This document shows, in pieces, positions 34,813-44,319 of a stretch of DNA of 64,000 nucleotides. Positions within the stretch are counted from its first letter, which is position 1. Each line of letters starts with the position of its first letter. Position numbers and translations under genes: made by a program. A model generated the notes under the pieces. It did not search any database. It was not told the origin of the DNA and worked only from the letters and a program-made list of their open reading frames with translations. Source of the stretch: Paraburkholderia aspalathi (lineage in GTDB: Bacteria > Pseudomonadota > Gammaproteobacteria > Burkholderiales > Burkholderiaceae); contig NZ_FPBH01000001.1 in assembly GCF_900116445.1 (NCBI RefSeq), positions 434,001-498,000 of the forward strand. Reading direction: 5' to 3'.

Positions 34813-37251
34813 ATGGCAGTGTCGAGCACGATTGGAAGACGGATAGGAAAAATCATCGCATGGTTGCTGGCGATCATCGTCATTCTGATTGTCGCCCTGG
34901 CAATCTTCATCCTGACCTTTGACTGGAACCGGGCGCGCCCCTACATCGACGACAAAGTGACGCAGGCGATCGGCCGGCCGTTCGCGATCAACGGCGATCT
35001 GAAAGTAGGCTGGCAGCATCCAGTCGGCGAAACCGGCTGGCGGGGCTGGGTGCCCTGGCCGCGTTTCTCAGCGGCCAATATCACGGTAGGCAATCCCGAC
35101 TGGGCCAAACAGCCGCACTTCGCGACGCTGGACGAAATCGACTTCCAGGTCAAGGTGCTGCCGCTGCTCGCGCATGACATCGTGATTCCCGCGATCAACC
35201 TTGTGAATCCTTCCGTCGACCTCGAACGACTGCTCGACGGGCGCAACAACTGGACCTTCAAACTGGCGTCTTCCAGCGGCCCTTCCGAATGGAAGCTCGA
35301 TCTGCACGACATCGCCTTTGCCAAAGGCAATATCGCGCTGTCGGATCAGCAGCAGAAGGTCGAGATGCAGATGGCCATCGATACGCTCGGCCAGCCGATT
35401 CCGATCGGCGAAGTGATGAAGCAGCAGGAGACGGCGTCGCGCAGCGCATCGGCGGAGGCGGTCGGTAAAGCGGGTGCGAGCAAGCTGACGGCACAGGCTA
35501 ACGCGCAGGCTGCATCGGAAGCGGCGGCAGCGTCCGCGGCGGCGGCTTCCGGTGCTTCGTCGACCGATATCAACGCGTCGGGCGCGCTGATTGCCGGCGG
35601 AGCGAGCGAGGGCGCAAGCGGCGCCGCCGTAGCCTCGGCGCCGAACGCCAGCGAGGCAGGCGGGGCAATCGGCGCAAAGCCGACGATCCCGCCGTACGCG
35701 ATCGGTTGGACCGTCAAGGGCACCTACAACAAGACGCCGGTTTCCGGCAGCGGCAAGGTGGGCGGCGTGCTGGCGTTGCAGGACGCGAACCGGCCGTTCC
35801 CGGTCCAGGCCGACGTGAAGGCCGGCGATCTGCGCGTCGGCCTCGTGGGCACGATTACCGATCCGGCGCATCTTGCCGCGGTCGATCTGCGTCTCTGGCT
35901 GCAAGGCAACAGCCTGGCGCGGCTGTATTCGCTGACGGGCGTGACCTTGCCCGACACGCCGCCGTATGCCACCGAAGGGCGCCTGGTCGGCCAGTTCAAG
36001 CCCGGCGCCAACGTCTTCAAGTATGAAAATTTTACAGGCCGGGTGGGTGGCAGCGATCTGAATGGCTCGCTGACCTACACGGCGCGTGAGCCGCGTCCGC
36101 TGTTGCAGGGCGAACTGGTGTCGCATCTGCTGCAATTCGCCGATCTGGCGCCGGTCATCGGCGCGGATTCGAAGGCCAGCAAGGCCAAACGCGGCGATGC
36201 GACCGCGCAGCCCGCCAACAAGGTCCTGCCGGTCGAAGAATTCCGCACCGATCGCTGGAAGGCGATCGACGCCGACGTAAAGTTCACGGGGCGCCGCATC
36301 GTCAAGGACGCCAATCTGCCGATTACTGACCTGTACACGCACGTCGTGATGACCGACGGCGTGCTGTCGCTCGAACCGCTGAAGTTCGGCGTGGCGGGTG
36401 GCTCGCTGTCATCGGATATTCATCTGGACGGCAGCACGACGCCGCTAAAGGGCCGCTTCGCGACCTCAGCGCGGCATCTGAAGCTCAAGCAGCTGTTCCC
36501 GGACTTCAAGACGATGCAGAACGCGCTCGGCGAAGTCAACGGCGACGCCGCGCTCACCGCGACCGGAAATTCGCCGGCGGCATTGGCGGCGACGTCGAAC
36601 GGCGAGGTGAAAGCCTTGATCACCGACGGCACGGTAAGCCGCCTGCTGATGGAAGCCGCGGGTCTGAACGTGGCGAACGTGGTCTATGAAAAGCTGTTCG
36701 GCAATCGCGACGTGAAGATCAACTGCGCGGCGGCGGATTTTGTTGCGACGAACGGTGTACTGGATTCGCGTGTGTTCGCGCTCGACACGGACGACGCGGT
36801 CATCAATATCGACGGCAACGTGAATCTGCGCGACGAATCGATGGATCTTGGCGTGCATCCGCATACCAAGGGTTTCCGGGTGTTTTCGCTGCGCTCGCCG
36901 CTGTATGTGAAGGGGACGTTCAAAGACCCGCACGTAGGCGTGAATGCCACCGCGCTGGCGCTGCGAGGGGGCGCCGTGATCGGGCTCGGGTTGATCAATC
37001 CGTTTGCGGCGCTGATTCCGCTGCTGGCGCCTAGCAATAACAAACCGCTGCCGTGCGGGGAGTTGCTGGCGCAGGTTCGTCAGGCGCCGACCGCGCCCGC
37101 GCCGGGTATGAAGCAAGCGCCCAAGCCCGCCATTTCCCTCGACGGCGCGCCGGTGAACAAGTCTTCCGCAGGCGCTTCCTCACCGGCTGCGGGCGACAGG
37201 AAGCCTGCGGTCACGTCGCCGCCCACGGGAGCTGAATACAAGGGGAGTTAA
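34813..37251 (+). CDS. AsmA-family membrane-anchored periplasmic protein
   Basis: AsmA-like proteins are inner-membrane-anchored and span the periplasm with a repeated beta-groove fold; several help move phospholipids to the outer membrane. The 812-residue product has one N-terminal helix (about residues 12-36), the AsmA start FDWNRARPYIDDKVTQAIGR, and the C-terminal AsmA region with VSRLLMEAAGLNVANVVYEK. An unusual Ala/Ser/Gly-rich stretch of about 85 residues (roughly 205-290) interrupts the N-terminal part. GGAG seven bases before ATG 34813 supports the start. It is divergent from fetA. Confidence 0.85.
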   Translation: MAVSSTIGRRIGKIIAWLLAIIVILIVALAIFILTFDWNRARPYIDDKVTQAIGRPFAINGDLKVGWQHPVGETGWRGWVPWPRFSAANITVGNPDWAKQPHFATLDEIDFQVKVLPLLAHDIVIPAINLVNPSVDLERLLDGRNNWTFKLASSSGPSEWKLDLHDIAFAKGNIALSDQQQKVEMQMAIDTLGQPIPIGEVMKQQETASRSASAEAVGKAGASKLTAQANAQAASEAAAASAAAASGASSTDINASGALIAGGASEGASGAAVASAPNASEAGGAIGAKPTIPPYAIGWTVKGTYNKTPVSGSGKVGGVLALQDANRPFPVQADVKAGDLRVGLVGTITDPAHLAAVDLRLWLQGNSLARLYSLTGVTLPDTPPYATEGRLVGQFKPGANVFKYENFTGRVGGSDLNGSLTYTAREPRPLLQGELVSHLLQFADLAPVIGADSKASKAKRGDATAQPANKVLPVEEFRTDRWKAIDADVKFTGRRIVKDANLPITDLYTHVVMTDGVLSLEPLKFGVAGGSLSSDIHLDGSTTPLKGRFATSARHLKLKQLFPDFKTMQNALGEVNGDAALTATGNSPAALAATSNGEVKALITDGTVSRLLMEAAGLNVANVVYEKLFGNRDVKINCAAADFVATNGVLDSRVFALDTDDAVINIDGNVNLRDESMDLGVHPHTKGFRVFSLRSPLYVKGTFKDPHVGVNATALALRGGAVIGLGLINPFAALIPLLAPSNNKPLPCGELLAQVRQAPTAPAPGMKQAPKPAISLDGAPVNKSSAGASSPAAGDRKPAVTSPPTGAEYKGS

Positions 37252-37322
37252 TGTTTTCTGCTGCGTCGGCGGACTGGTGGAGTTGGTTCTTCGGGTCCGG
37301 CCTTGCCTTTATTTTCTTGTGG

Positions 37323-37362
37323 CTGATTAGCGTTCCCCCAATACGGAGCGAACACTAATCAG
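37323..37362. terminator. Inverted repeat between convergent genes
   Basis: The arms 37323-37335 and 37350-37362 are 13 bp with one mismatch, located between the AsmA gene and the minus-strand gene at 37390. T-rich tracts lie on the left and A-rich on the right. A bidirectional terminator role is plausible but not certain. Confidence 0.4.
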
Positions 37363-37389
37363 TCGCAACAGGCAAAGGAAAGAAAAGAA

Positions 37390-37884
37390 TTACCGTAGCG
37401 AGCGCGGAGCAGCATCTCCCGCCGCGTCCTGCCTGCGAACCCCTCGCCGGGCGCCGCCAACGCGGGTGGCGCCAAACTCCGTCAGAATCTTGCCGCGGGC
37501 TCGGCTGGCAAAGACCAGGAACCCGAATCCGTCGGCTTCATACCAATACCCGCCGTTCTCGAGACCATCGAGCGGCTGTTCCAATGCATTGGTAATGGAT
37601 TCGATACAGCGCCGCCGCAATTCGGCGGGCGCGGGATAGGGCGGCTGGGCGCCGCGGACGCTGCACAGAAGAACGTCGAGGCCGGGCAGCACATGCGCAT
37701 AGAGCACCGGCTCGTCCTGTGCGCGAGCGCGCGCAATTTTGGTGTCGAGCTGACCGAACGGCTTGAAATGCCGTAGTACCGCGAGGAACGACTCATCGCC
37801 GTCCACCTTCGCGCGTCTACGCTTTTTCGGGAAGGACATAAAAATTCGCCTGAAAAAGAATTGCAAGAAACGCAGCGTCCTCAT
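37390..37884 (-). CDS. Hypothetical basic protein
   Basis: This 164-residue protein is not recognised. Its N-terminus is basic (FPKKRRRAKVDGDESFLAVL), the middle is a mixed alpha/beta segment (LDVLLCSVRGAQPPYPAP and GGYWYEADGFGFLVFASRAR), and the C-terminus is Arg/Gly/Ala-rich. GGGAG seven bases upstream favours ATG 37884; ATG 37839 would give 149 residues. No partner genes are evident. It is convergent with the AsmA gene. Confidence 0.55.
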   Translation of the reverse strand: MRTLRFLQFFFRRIFMSFPKKRRRAKVDGDESFLAVLRHFKPFGQLDTKIARARAQDEPVLYAHVLPGLDVLLCSVRGAQPPYPAPAELRRRCIESITNALEQPLDGLENGGYWYEADGFGFLVFASRARGKILTEFGATRVGGARRGVRRQDAAGDAAPRSLR

Positions 37885-38281
37885 GCGACAACTCCCGGCT
37901 TCGCGCGCCGCACGTCGATCTTTTATAGCATACGACAAGGCCGGATTCACGATGATTCGGCTTCTACGCCGTTCTCACCGCCTCCCGCACGAATCATGCC
38001 GAACCGCCTCGCCGCGCGCTTTCGCTTCCCAGCACATCTGTCTCCATCATAGACGCACGCGCCGCCGAAAAAACAACTCGTATCAATAAAAAAGTCATTT
38101 TTATGTGGGCGAGCGCATCTAGCCGCTACGTTGAAATATCTCACATTCACGTCGATAATGGCCCGTCCGGCTGCACCGCGGCGTGCTGGCCAGTCCTGCA
38201 CCGCAACGGCCCGCCCGCATGCCGAGGCGAGGCGCATGGTCCGTGCGTACTGCCGTGGCTTGAACGACCCTTCGGGCGAAC
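37885..38281. other. Intergenic region upstream of the sensor-kinase cluster
   Basis: About 400 bases separate the hypothetical minus-strand gene from the sensor kinase. The part at 38060-38110 is A/T-rich (AAAAAACAACTCGTATCAATA, AAAAAAGTCATTTTT), which may hold a promoter for either side. I see no gene with start signals here. Confidence 0.45.
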
Positions 38282-39892
38282 ATGAAACTATTCACCAAGG
38301 GTCTGCTGCTGATTGCAGTGCCGAGCGCGGTCGAGCTGGCGCTTCTGGGCGTCGTCTTCGATACCCAGGAGCAAACAGCGCAGGCCGCGCGGTGGGTCAG
38401 CAACAGCAAGCAGATCCTTTATCAGTCGTCGGCCATTGTCGATCCGCTGCTGCGTCAGGCCGCGCGGGTCCGCACGGGTATGGTCGTCGGCGATCCGTCG
38501 TTTGTCGACCGCCATACTGTATGGGTCGATCTCGGCGACCGCCTGTCGAATCTGGAAACGCTGGTGGCCGATACGCCGCAACAGGTCACGCGTGTGCGCA
38601 AGATGCAACAGGCGATCGACGCGTATCGCATGCAGGCCACTGAGATCTCGCAGGCGCTGCGTGCCGGACACAACCTGAATTCGTTTGCCGCGCAGGACAC
38701 GGGCGCGCTGCCCCAGCAGATCGCACTGTTTCGCGATCAGCTTACCGAGTTCGGCAACGAGGCTTCGCGGCTCGACACCGAGCGCGGCGCGGCCCTGGCA
38801 CGGCGCCGCGAACGCCAGCAATATGCGCTGATCGCCGCGGTGTTGGGCTCGATGCTGATCTGGGCGGCCACTGCGGTCGTGTTCGCGCGCAGTATTGGCC
38901 GGCGGCTGGAGGTATTGACCGGCAATGCCGAGCGCCTGGGCAGTGGGCGGCAGCTTGCGGCGCCGCTCTCCGGCAGCGACGAAATTGCCGCGCTCGACGC
39001 CGTGCTGCATCAGACGGGTGAACGCCTGCGCGAGGCCGAAGGCGAGCAGGCCAAGCTGAAAGTGCGGCTCGAGGCGCGCGCGCGGGAACTGGCAGGCGTC
39101 AACGAGGAGCTGCGTCAGGAGACGCAAGACAACGAAATGTTCATCTACAGCGTGTCGCACGATTTGCGCTCGCCGCTGGTGAATCTGCAAGGATTTTCGA
39201 AAGAATTGCAGGTGTCGTGCGACGATCTCGACAGCCTCGTCGAGGCGGCCAAACTGCCGGAAGCCGAACATCGGCGTATGACGCATATTCTTGACGGCGA
39301 CGTGCGCGAGTCTCTGCAATATCTACGCACCGCGGTGACGCGGGCGGCGGCGATCATCGACGCGCTGTTGCGGATTTCACGCGCCGGGCGGCTCGAATAT
39401 CAGTGGCAGCGGGTGAGCGTCGGGCGGGTGGTGGGCAAAGTGGTCGATGCATTGCAAGGCGCCATCAGCCAGCGCGGTACGGTGGTGACCGTGCGCGAGT
39501 TGCCGCCTGCATGGGGCGACCCGGGTGCGATCGAGCAGATTTTCGGCAACCTGATCGGTAACGCGCTCAATTATCTCGACCCGGCGCGCAACGGGCGCAT
39601 CGAGATCGGCGCGCTGGAGCCGGAACCGGTCGACGAAACCGAGCCGCGCGCGTTGCGCACGCGCACCTATTATGTACGAGACAACGGACTCGGGATTCCG
39701 GCGGCGTATATGTCGAAGGTATTCAGGGCGTTTCAGCGCCTGCATGGCGACGTTGCGACCGGAGACGGCATCGGCCTCGCGGTGGTGCGGCGTATGGTAG
39801 AACGGCATGGCGGCCGCGTTTGGGTCGAGTCGGCCGAAGGTGCGGGATCGACTTTTTTTGTCGTGTTACCAGAACAGCCTGCACGCAATTGA
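38282..39892 (+). CDS. Membrane sensor histidine kinase (CHASE3-like, HAMP, HisKA, HATPase)
   Basis: This is a 536-residue kinase. It has two transmembrane helices (about 8-26 and 181-203) flanking a helical periplasmic sensor resembling CHASE3. A HAMP-like linker follows (about 204-255), then a coiled coil. The phosphoacceptor H293 is in YSVSHDLRSPL. The ATPase N-box is IFGNLIGNALNYLDP and the G-boxes are VRDNGLGIP and GDGIGLAVVRRMV. The kinase half resembles phytochrome-type kinases that pair with small response regulators, which fits the single-domain regulator 78 bases downstream. The signal is unknown. Confidence 0.88.
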   Translation: MKLFTKGLLLIAVPSAVELALLGVVFDTQEQTAQAARWVSNSKQILYQSSAIVDPLLRQAARVRTGMVVGDPSFVDRHTVWVDLGDRLSNLETLVADTPQQVTRVRKMQQAIDAYRMQATEISQALRAGHNLNSFAAQDTGALPQQIALFRDQLTEFGNEASRLDTERGAALARRRERQQYALIAAVLGSMLIWAATAVVFARSIGRRLEVLTGNAERLGSGRQLAAPLSGSDEIAALDAVLHQTGERLREAEGEQAKLKVRLEARARELAGVNEELRQETQDNEMFIYSVSHDLRSPLVNLQGFSKELQVSCDDLDSLVEAAKLPEAEHRRMTHILDGDVRESLQYLRTAVTRAAAIIDALLRISRAGRLEYQWQRVSVGRVVGKVVDALQGAISQRGTVVTVRELPPAWGDPGAIEQIFGNLIGNALNYLDPARNGRIEIGALEPEPVDETEPRALRTRTYYVRDNGLGIPAAYMSKVFRAFQRLHGDVATGDGIGLAVVRRMVERHGGRVWVESAEGAGSTFFVVLPEQPARN

Positions 39893-39970
39893 ACCGCGAC
39901 CGGCGCGAGAGAAAACGGTGGGGATAGTTAAAAGCATGATGCAAAAACGGATTGTCAGTACGGAGGGCAT

Positions 39971-40450
39971 ATGAGTCACGGGGAAACGGTCAGTATCGTG
40001 CTGATCGAAGATGACGACGGCCACGCCACGCTGGTCGAGCGCAATCTGCGCCGCGCCGGTATTTCGAATGGTTTCGTGCGCTTTCGCGACGGCCAGCAGG
40101 CCCTTGATTATTTCTTTGGCCCTGCGCCGGCGGACCCCGCTGCCAGTCCTTACCCACCTCGCGAAGATCTGACGAATTTCGTCGTGCTGCTCGATCTGAA
40201 AATGCCGCGCGTGGATGGCTTCGAGGTGCTGCGGCGTCTGAAGGATTCGCCACAGACAGCCGCGGTGCCGGTGATCGTGCTGACCACGACCGACGATCCG
40301 CGCGAAATCGCGCGCTGTTACGAACTCGGCTGCAACGTCTATATCACCAAGCCGGTCGAATATGATGCGTTCATCGAAGCGGTGCGCCGTCTGGGCTTCT
40401 TCCTGCAGGTGGTCAAACTGCCCTCGGGCCACCGTCTGGCCGCGCCGTGA
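39971..40450 (+). CDS. Single-domain response regulator (Rcp1-like)
   Basis: This 159-residue receiver domain has no output domain. Acidic pocket D14/D15, phosphoacceptor D75 (LLDLKMPRVDGFEVL) and K127 (YITKPVEYD) are all present. A loop of about 15 residues before the D75 strand (FFGPAPADPAASPYPPRED) is characteristic of the Rcp1 group that pairs with phytochrome-like kinases. Its upstream neighbour is the likely kinase and its downstream neighbour a hybrid kinase, suggesting a phosphorelay. Confidence 0.88.
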   Translation: MSHGETVSIVLIEDDDGHATLVERNLRRAGISNGFVRFRDGQQALDYFFGPAPADPAASPYPPREDLTNFVVLLDLKMPRVDGFEVLRRLKDSPQTAAVPVIVLTTTDDPREIARCYELGCNVYITKPVEYDAFIEAVRRLGFFLQVVKLPSGHRLAAP

Positions 40451-40529
40451 CAGAAGATTCACATGAAGGCGCTCCCAAAGCGACCCATGACAAGACAGCC
40501 ACACCAGACCTAGCCAGAGAAGACTCCGC

Positions 40530-42521
40530 ATGACCGAAGACGTGTCCACGCAGCCTGCCGCGTATGTGCTGGTCGTCGATGACGACGAAGGCATCCTGCG
40601 GCTCGCGCGCAAGTCGCTCGAACGCGCCGGCTGCCGGGTTGCCATCTGCGCGCAGGTCGAAGCGGCCCGCGCGCGTCTCGCCGCGGGTGCGCCCGACCTG
40701 CTCGTGCTCGACTACCAGCTCAGCGGGCCGGAGACCGGCCTCGATTTCTTTCGCCGCCTGCGTGCGGAAGGCGTGCGGATCCCCGCCATCCTCGTGACCG
40801 GTTTTACTGACGAATCGCGTGTGATCGAAGCCTTGCGCGCGGGCGTATCCGACGTTGTGCCGAAATCCGGCGACTACCTCGATTACCTGCCCGAGGCGGT
40901 GGAGCGGGTGCTTTCCCAGGTGCGTTTGCAGAAGGCCTCGGACGAAGCCTTGCTGCTGCGCGATCGCGAACAGCATTACCGAACCTTGTCAGAGGCGTTG
41001 CCGCACCTCGTGCTGACCTGCAACGCCGCGGGCGATTGCGATTTCCTCTCGAAGCAGTGGTTCGACTACACCGGGCTGGCGGAAAGCAGTTCGCATGGTC
41101 TCGCGTGGCTCGAAGCGGTGCATCCCGACGATCGCGAAGAGATTCGCCGCACCTGGCTCAAAGCGGTGACGGGCGGCGCCGGTGACTATCGGCACGAACT
41201 GCGGATTCGGCGCCACGACGGCGCCTATCGCTGGTTCGACATCCGCGCGGTCGCCATGCGCGACGCCGAAGGCAACGTCAGCAAGTGGTTCGGCAGTTGC
41301 ACGGACATTCATCCGCAGCGCGAGGCGATCGAGGAACGCGAACGGCTGCTCGCCTCGGAGCAGGCCGCCCGCCAGATCGCCGAAGAAGCCAATCGTGCGA
41401 AAGACCGCTTCCTCGCCATGCTGTCGCACGAATTGCGCACACCGCTCACGCCTGTTCTGGCAGGGGCTAGCGTGCTGGAGATGATCCCGGGTCTGCCCGA
41501 TCAGGCGCGTGCGAGCGTGCGCATGATTCGCCGCAATGTCGAACTCGAAGCGCGCCTGATCGACGACCTGCTCGATCTCACGCGCGTGGCGAACGGCAAG
41601 CTGCGTTTGTCGCTTGAAACCGTCGACGTGCACGAAGTGATCGACAGCGTGCTCGAACTGTTTCGCAGCGAGATCCAGGTCAAGCAGCAGGACGTGCACG
41701 TCTGCACGAATGCGCAGCACCATTACGTGCTCGCCGACCGCGCGCGGCTGCAACAGATGCTGTGGAACCTGATTCGCAACGCCGCCAAGTTCACGCCGGA
41801 CGGCGGCCATATCTACGTGCGCACGCACGATGAACGCATGCATGTGCAGATCTCGGTCGAGGATACGGGCATCGGCATCGAGCCCGAGCAGATCGGCAAA
41901 CTGTTCAACGCGTTCGAGCAGGGCAACCAGAACATGACGCGGCAATTCGGCGGCCTGGGTCTCGGTCTCGCGATCACGAAGGCCCTGACCGACGTGCACG
42001 GCGGCACGGTGGTCGCACAGAGCCCGGGCGCACACTGCGGCGCGACTTTCACGATCACGCTGCCGACCGCCGCCGCGCCTGAGGAGCTCACGCCCGTTGC
42101 AGCGCCTGATGAGGTGCGTCATCACGCCCAGCTGACCATTCTGCTGATCGAAGACCACGTGGATACCGCCGAGGTGATGGCGCAGCTGATTCGCAGCCTG
42201 GGTCACGACGTGACCATGGTGGGCCGTGTGGACGATGCGCTCGCCGCCACCCAGTCGCAGACGTTCGATCTGGTGATCAGCGACGTGGGCTTGCCCGATG
42301 GCACGGGCCTCGATTTCGTCAAAGCGTTCCGCGAGCGTTCGGATGCGCCGGCAGTCGCGTTGACCGGCTTCGGTACTGACGACGATGTGCGCCGTTGCCT
42401 GAGCGCCGGCTTTACTTCGCATCTGACCAAGCCTGTCAATTTCGGACAGCTCGAGACGATGATCGAAAGCGCGGTGAATCAGAAGGCAGAAAAGAACGAA
42501 GGGGACGAAAAGAACGCTTAG
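40530..42521 (+). CDS. Hybrid histidine kinase: REC-PAS-HisKA-HATPase-REC
   Basis: This is a soluble 663-residue signalling protein. The N-terminal receiver has phosphoacceptor D61 (LLVLDYQLSGPETG) and is followed by a PAS/PAC domain (about 150-265; FLSKQWFDYTGLAE and YRWFDIRAVAMRDAEGN). The kinase has H300 in MLSHELRTPLTPV, N-box MLWNLIRNAAKFTPDGG and G-box GGLGLGLAITKAL. The C-terminal receiver has D585 (LVISDVGLPDGTG). No transmembrane segment is seen. It probably receives phosphate from or competes with the upstream kinase-regulator pair; target genes are not evident. Confidence 0.9.
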   Translation: MTEDVSTQPAAYVLVVDDDEGILRLARKSLERAGCRVAICAQVEAARARLAAGAPDLLVLDYQLSGPETGLDFFRRLRAEGVRIPAILVTGFTDESRVIEALRAGVSDVVPKSGDYLDYLPEAVERVLSQVRLQKASDEALLLRDREQHYRTLSEALPHLVLTCNAAGDCDFLSKQWFDYTGLAESSSHGLAWLEAVHPDDREEIRRTWLKAVTGGAGDYRHELRIRRHDGAYRWFDIRAVAMRDAEGNVSKWFGSCTDIHPQREAIEERERLLASEQAARQIAEEANRAKDRFLAMLSHELRTPLTPVLAGASVLEMIPGLPDQARASVRMIRRNVELEARLIDDLLDLTRVANGKLRLSLETVDVHEVIDSVLELFRSEIQVKQQDVHVCTNAQHHYVLADRARLQQMLWNLIRNAAKFTPDGGHIYVRTHDERMHVQISVEDTGIGIEPEQIGKLFNAFEQGNQNMTRQFGGLGLGLAITKALTDVHGGTVVAQSPGAHCGATFTITLPTAAAPEELTPVAAPDEVRHHAQLTILLIEDHVDTAEVMAQLIRSLGHDVTMVGRVDDALAATQSQTFDLVISDVGLPDGTGLDFVKAFRERSDAPAVALTGFGTDDDVRRCLSAGFTSHLTKPVNFGQLETMIESAVNQKAEKNEGDEKNA

Positions 42522-42575
42522 TGTATTCGCCACGTCAACTCGACGCAGGTGGCGTAATCTGCGCGCGGTATGAAA

Positions 42576-42615
42576 AAGGCCTGTAGCGATTTCCTCGCGA
42601 CAGGCCTTATTTATT
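42576..42615. terminator. Terminator after the hybrid kinase
   Basis: The 9-bp stem AAGGCCTGT / ACAGGCCTT (42576-42584 with 42600-42608) carries a 15-base loop that can pair further. It is followed by ATTTATTT on the plus strand and preceded by A's, so it may serve both the kinase cluster and mscL from the other side. Confidence 0.75.
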
Positions 42616-42692
42616 TGCGCCGCTTAATGTGTCGACGCGAACGTTTAACGTGGTTCAGGTTGATCCAACTTGGGTGACTTAACTCCAGCGGC

Positions 42693-43142
42693 TCAACGCG
42701 GCGACGAGCTCTTCAGCGAATCGCGGATTTCACGCAGCAGCACGACTTCTTCCGGCGTTGGCGCCGGTTCTGCCGGCGCGGCTTCAGCCGGCTTGCGCAG
42801 ATTATTGATGAACTTGACCATCAGGAAAATGATGAACGCGAGGATCACGAAGTTGATGGCCACGGTGATAAACGAGCCATAACCGAACACTGCCACGCCT
42901 GCCGTCTGCAAGTCTTTGTACGACTCGGGACTGCCTTTGAAGCTGGCGGGAATATCGCCGAGGCGAACGAACTTGTTGGAGAAATCGAGGCCGCCAGTGG
43001 CAACGCCGACAACCGGCATGATCAGGTCTTTAACAATTGAATTGACGATGGTGGAAAATGCGCCGCCGATAATCACCCCGACGGCGAGATCCATTACGTT
43101 GCCTTTGAGGGCAAATTCCTTGAATTCCTTGATCATGCTCAT
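42693..43142 (-). CDS. mscL: Large-conductance mechanosensitive channel MscL
   Basis: MscL is the pentameric emergency valve that opens at high membrane tension during osmotic downshock. The 149-residue product begins with the conserved [20 protein letters not shown] of the pore-lining helix TM1. The second helix lies near [20 protein letters not shown]. The C-terminal bundle ends [16 protein letters not shown] about seven bases before ATG 43142 supports the start. Confidence 0.96.
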   Translation of the reverse strand: MSMIKEFKEFALKGNVMDLAVGVIIGGAFSTIVNSIVKDLIMPVVGVATGGLDFSNKFVRLGDIPASFKGSPESYKDLQTAGVAVFGYGSFITVAINFVILAFIIFLMVKFINNLRKPAEAAPAEPAPTPEEVVLLREIRDSLKSSSPR

Positions 43143-43229
43143 ATACGTTCCTCCCAGAAGTCGATTATCGAATCATACCAATCTGAGAAGGATAGGCTAG
43201 TCTTTTGGCACGGAAAGGAAGGATTGCGT

Positions 43230-44264
43230 TTATTCTGGAAACTGTGACTGGCTATGACGCGCCCGTTCGATATGCGCAGCAAAACTGACCGGATCGGTAT
43301 TGGTGCCGCACAGCAGCACGCCCACGCGTTTGCCTTGCAGCGTTTCGCGCAGCGGTCCGAGCAGTGCCGCCGTAGCGGCGGCGCAGGCGGGTTCGACAGC
43401 TAGCTTCAGTTGTCCGAACAAGGTCAGCATCGCCGCGCGCAACTGGTCGTCGGATACGGTGACGAGCTGGTCGATATGGCGACGGCACAACTCGTAGCTG
43501 TATTCCTCGGTATGCGGCGATGCCAATGAATCGGCGATGGTGTGCATATGGCCCATCTTGACCGTGTGATTGGCGGCAAAGCTTTTGCCCATCACATCCG
43601 AACCTTCCGGTTCGACACCGTACAGGTGCACCCGCGGATTCGCGAGCCGCATGGCGGTGGCCACGCCGGCAGCGAGACCGCCACCGCCGATCGGCACGAT
43701 CACCGCTTCGAGGTCGGGCGTTTGCGTGGCCCATTCATAGCCGAGCGTGGCTGAGCCGAGCACGGTGCGATAGCCGTTGAACGGATGCACGAAATAACGG
43801 CCTTCCTCCGCCTCGATACGGCGCACAAGCTCGAAGGCTTCGGCGAGGTTTTCCGCGAAGACGATGTCGGCGTGATATTGCCGGCACAAGGCGACGCGTG
43901 CCGGATTGGCGGCGCGAAACAGCACGACCTTCGCGCTAACGCCGAGACGCATGGCGGCGTACGCGACCGCCACCGCATGATTGCCGCCCGACACACAGGT
44001 GACGCCCGCACTGCGTTGCGCTTCGTCGAGCGCGAGCAGGTTAGTGAACGCGCCGCGCGCCTTGAAGCTGCCACCCGCCTGCAGCAACTCGAACTTGAAG
44101 TTCACCACCGTGCCTTCCAGCGACGGAAAATCGAGCCGGTCGAACACCGGCGTTCGCGTTACCCACGGCGTCAACGCAAAATGCTGTGTGGCGATGTTGT
44201 CGAGAGTGGGGATCGGCTCGCCGTTGATCGTGTGGTCGGTGTGCTGCGGTGTGGCGGTTGACAT
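43230..44264 (-). CDS. PLP-dependent threonine/serine dehydratase-like enzyme
   Basis: This 344-residue fold-type II PLP enzyme has the lysine loop GGSFKARGAF (K68), the Asn/phosphate motif SGGNHAVAVAYAA, and the Gly-rich phosphate-binding loop VPIGGGGLAAG. The pattern fits catabolic threonine/serine dehydratases or hydroxyaspartate dehydratases that lack the regulatory ACT domain of IlvA. The start ATG 44264 follows the conserved layout; the frame stays open upstream. It lies 55 bases downstream of argE on the same strand, so co-transcription is likely. Confidence 0.82.
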   Translation of the reverse strand: MSTATPQHTDHTINGEPIPTLDNIATQHFALTPWVTRTPVFDRLDFPSLEGTVVNFKFELLQAGGSFKARGAFTNLLALDEAQRSAGVTCVSGGNHAVAVAYAAMRLGVSAKVVLFRAANPARVALCRQYHADIVFAENLAEAFELVRRIEAEEGRYFVHPFNGYRTVLGSATLGYEWATQTPDLEAVIVPIGGGGLAAGVATAMRLANPRVHLYGVEPEGSDVMGKSFAANHTVKMGHMHTIADSLASPHTEEYSYELCRRHIDQLVTVSDDQLRAAMLTLFGQLKLAVEPACAAATAALLGPLRETLQGKRVGVLLCGTNTDPVSFAAHIERARHSQSQFPE

Positions 44265-44319
44265 GGCGTGGGCGTGTTTTTCCTCGATATGGCTAAGACC
44301 GTTTTTACCGCGCTCAGTT

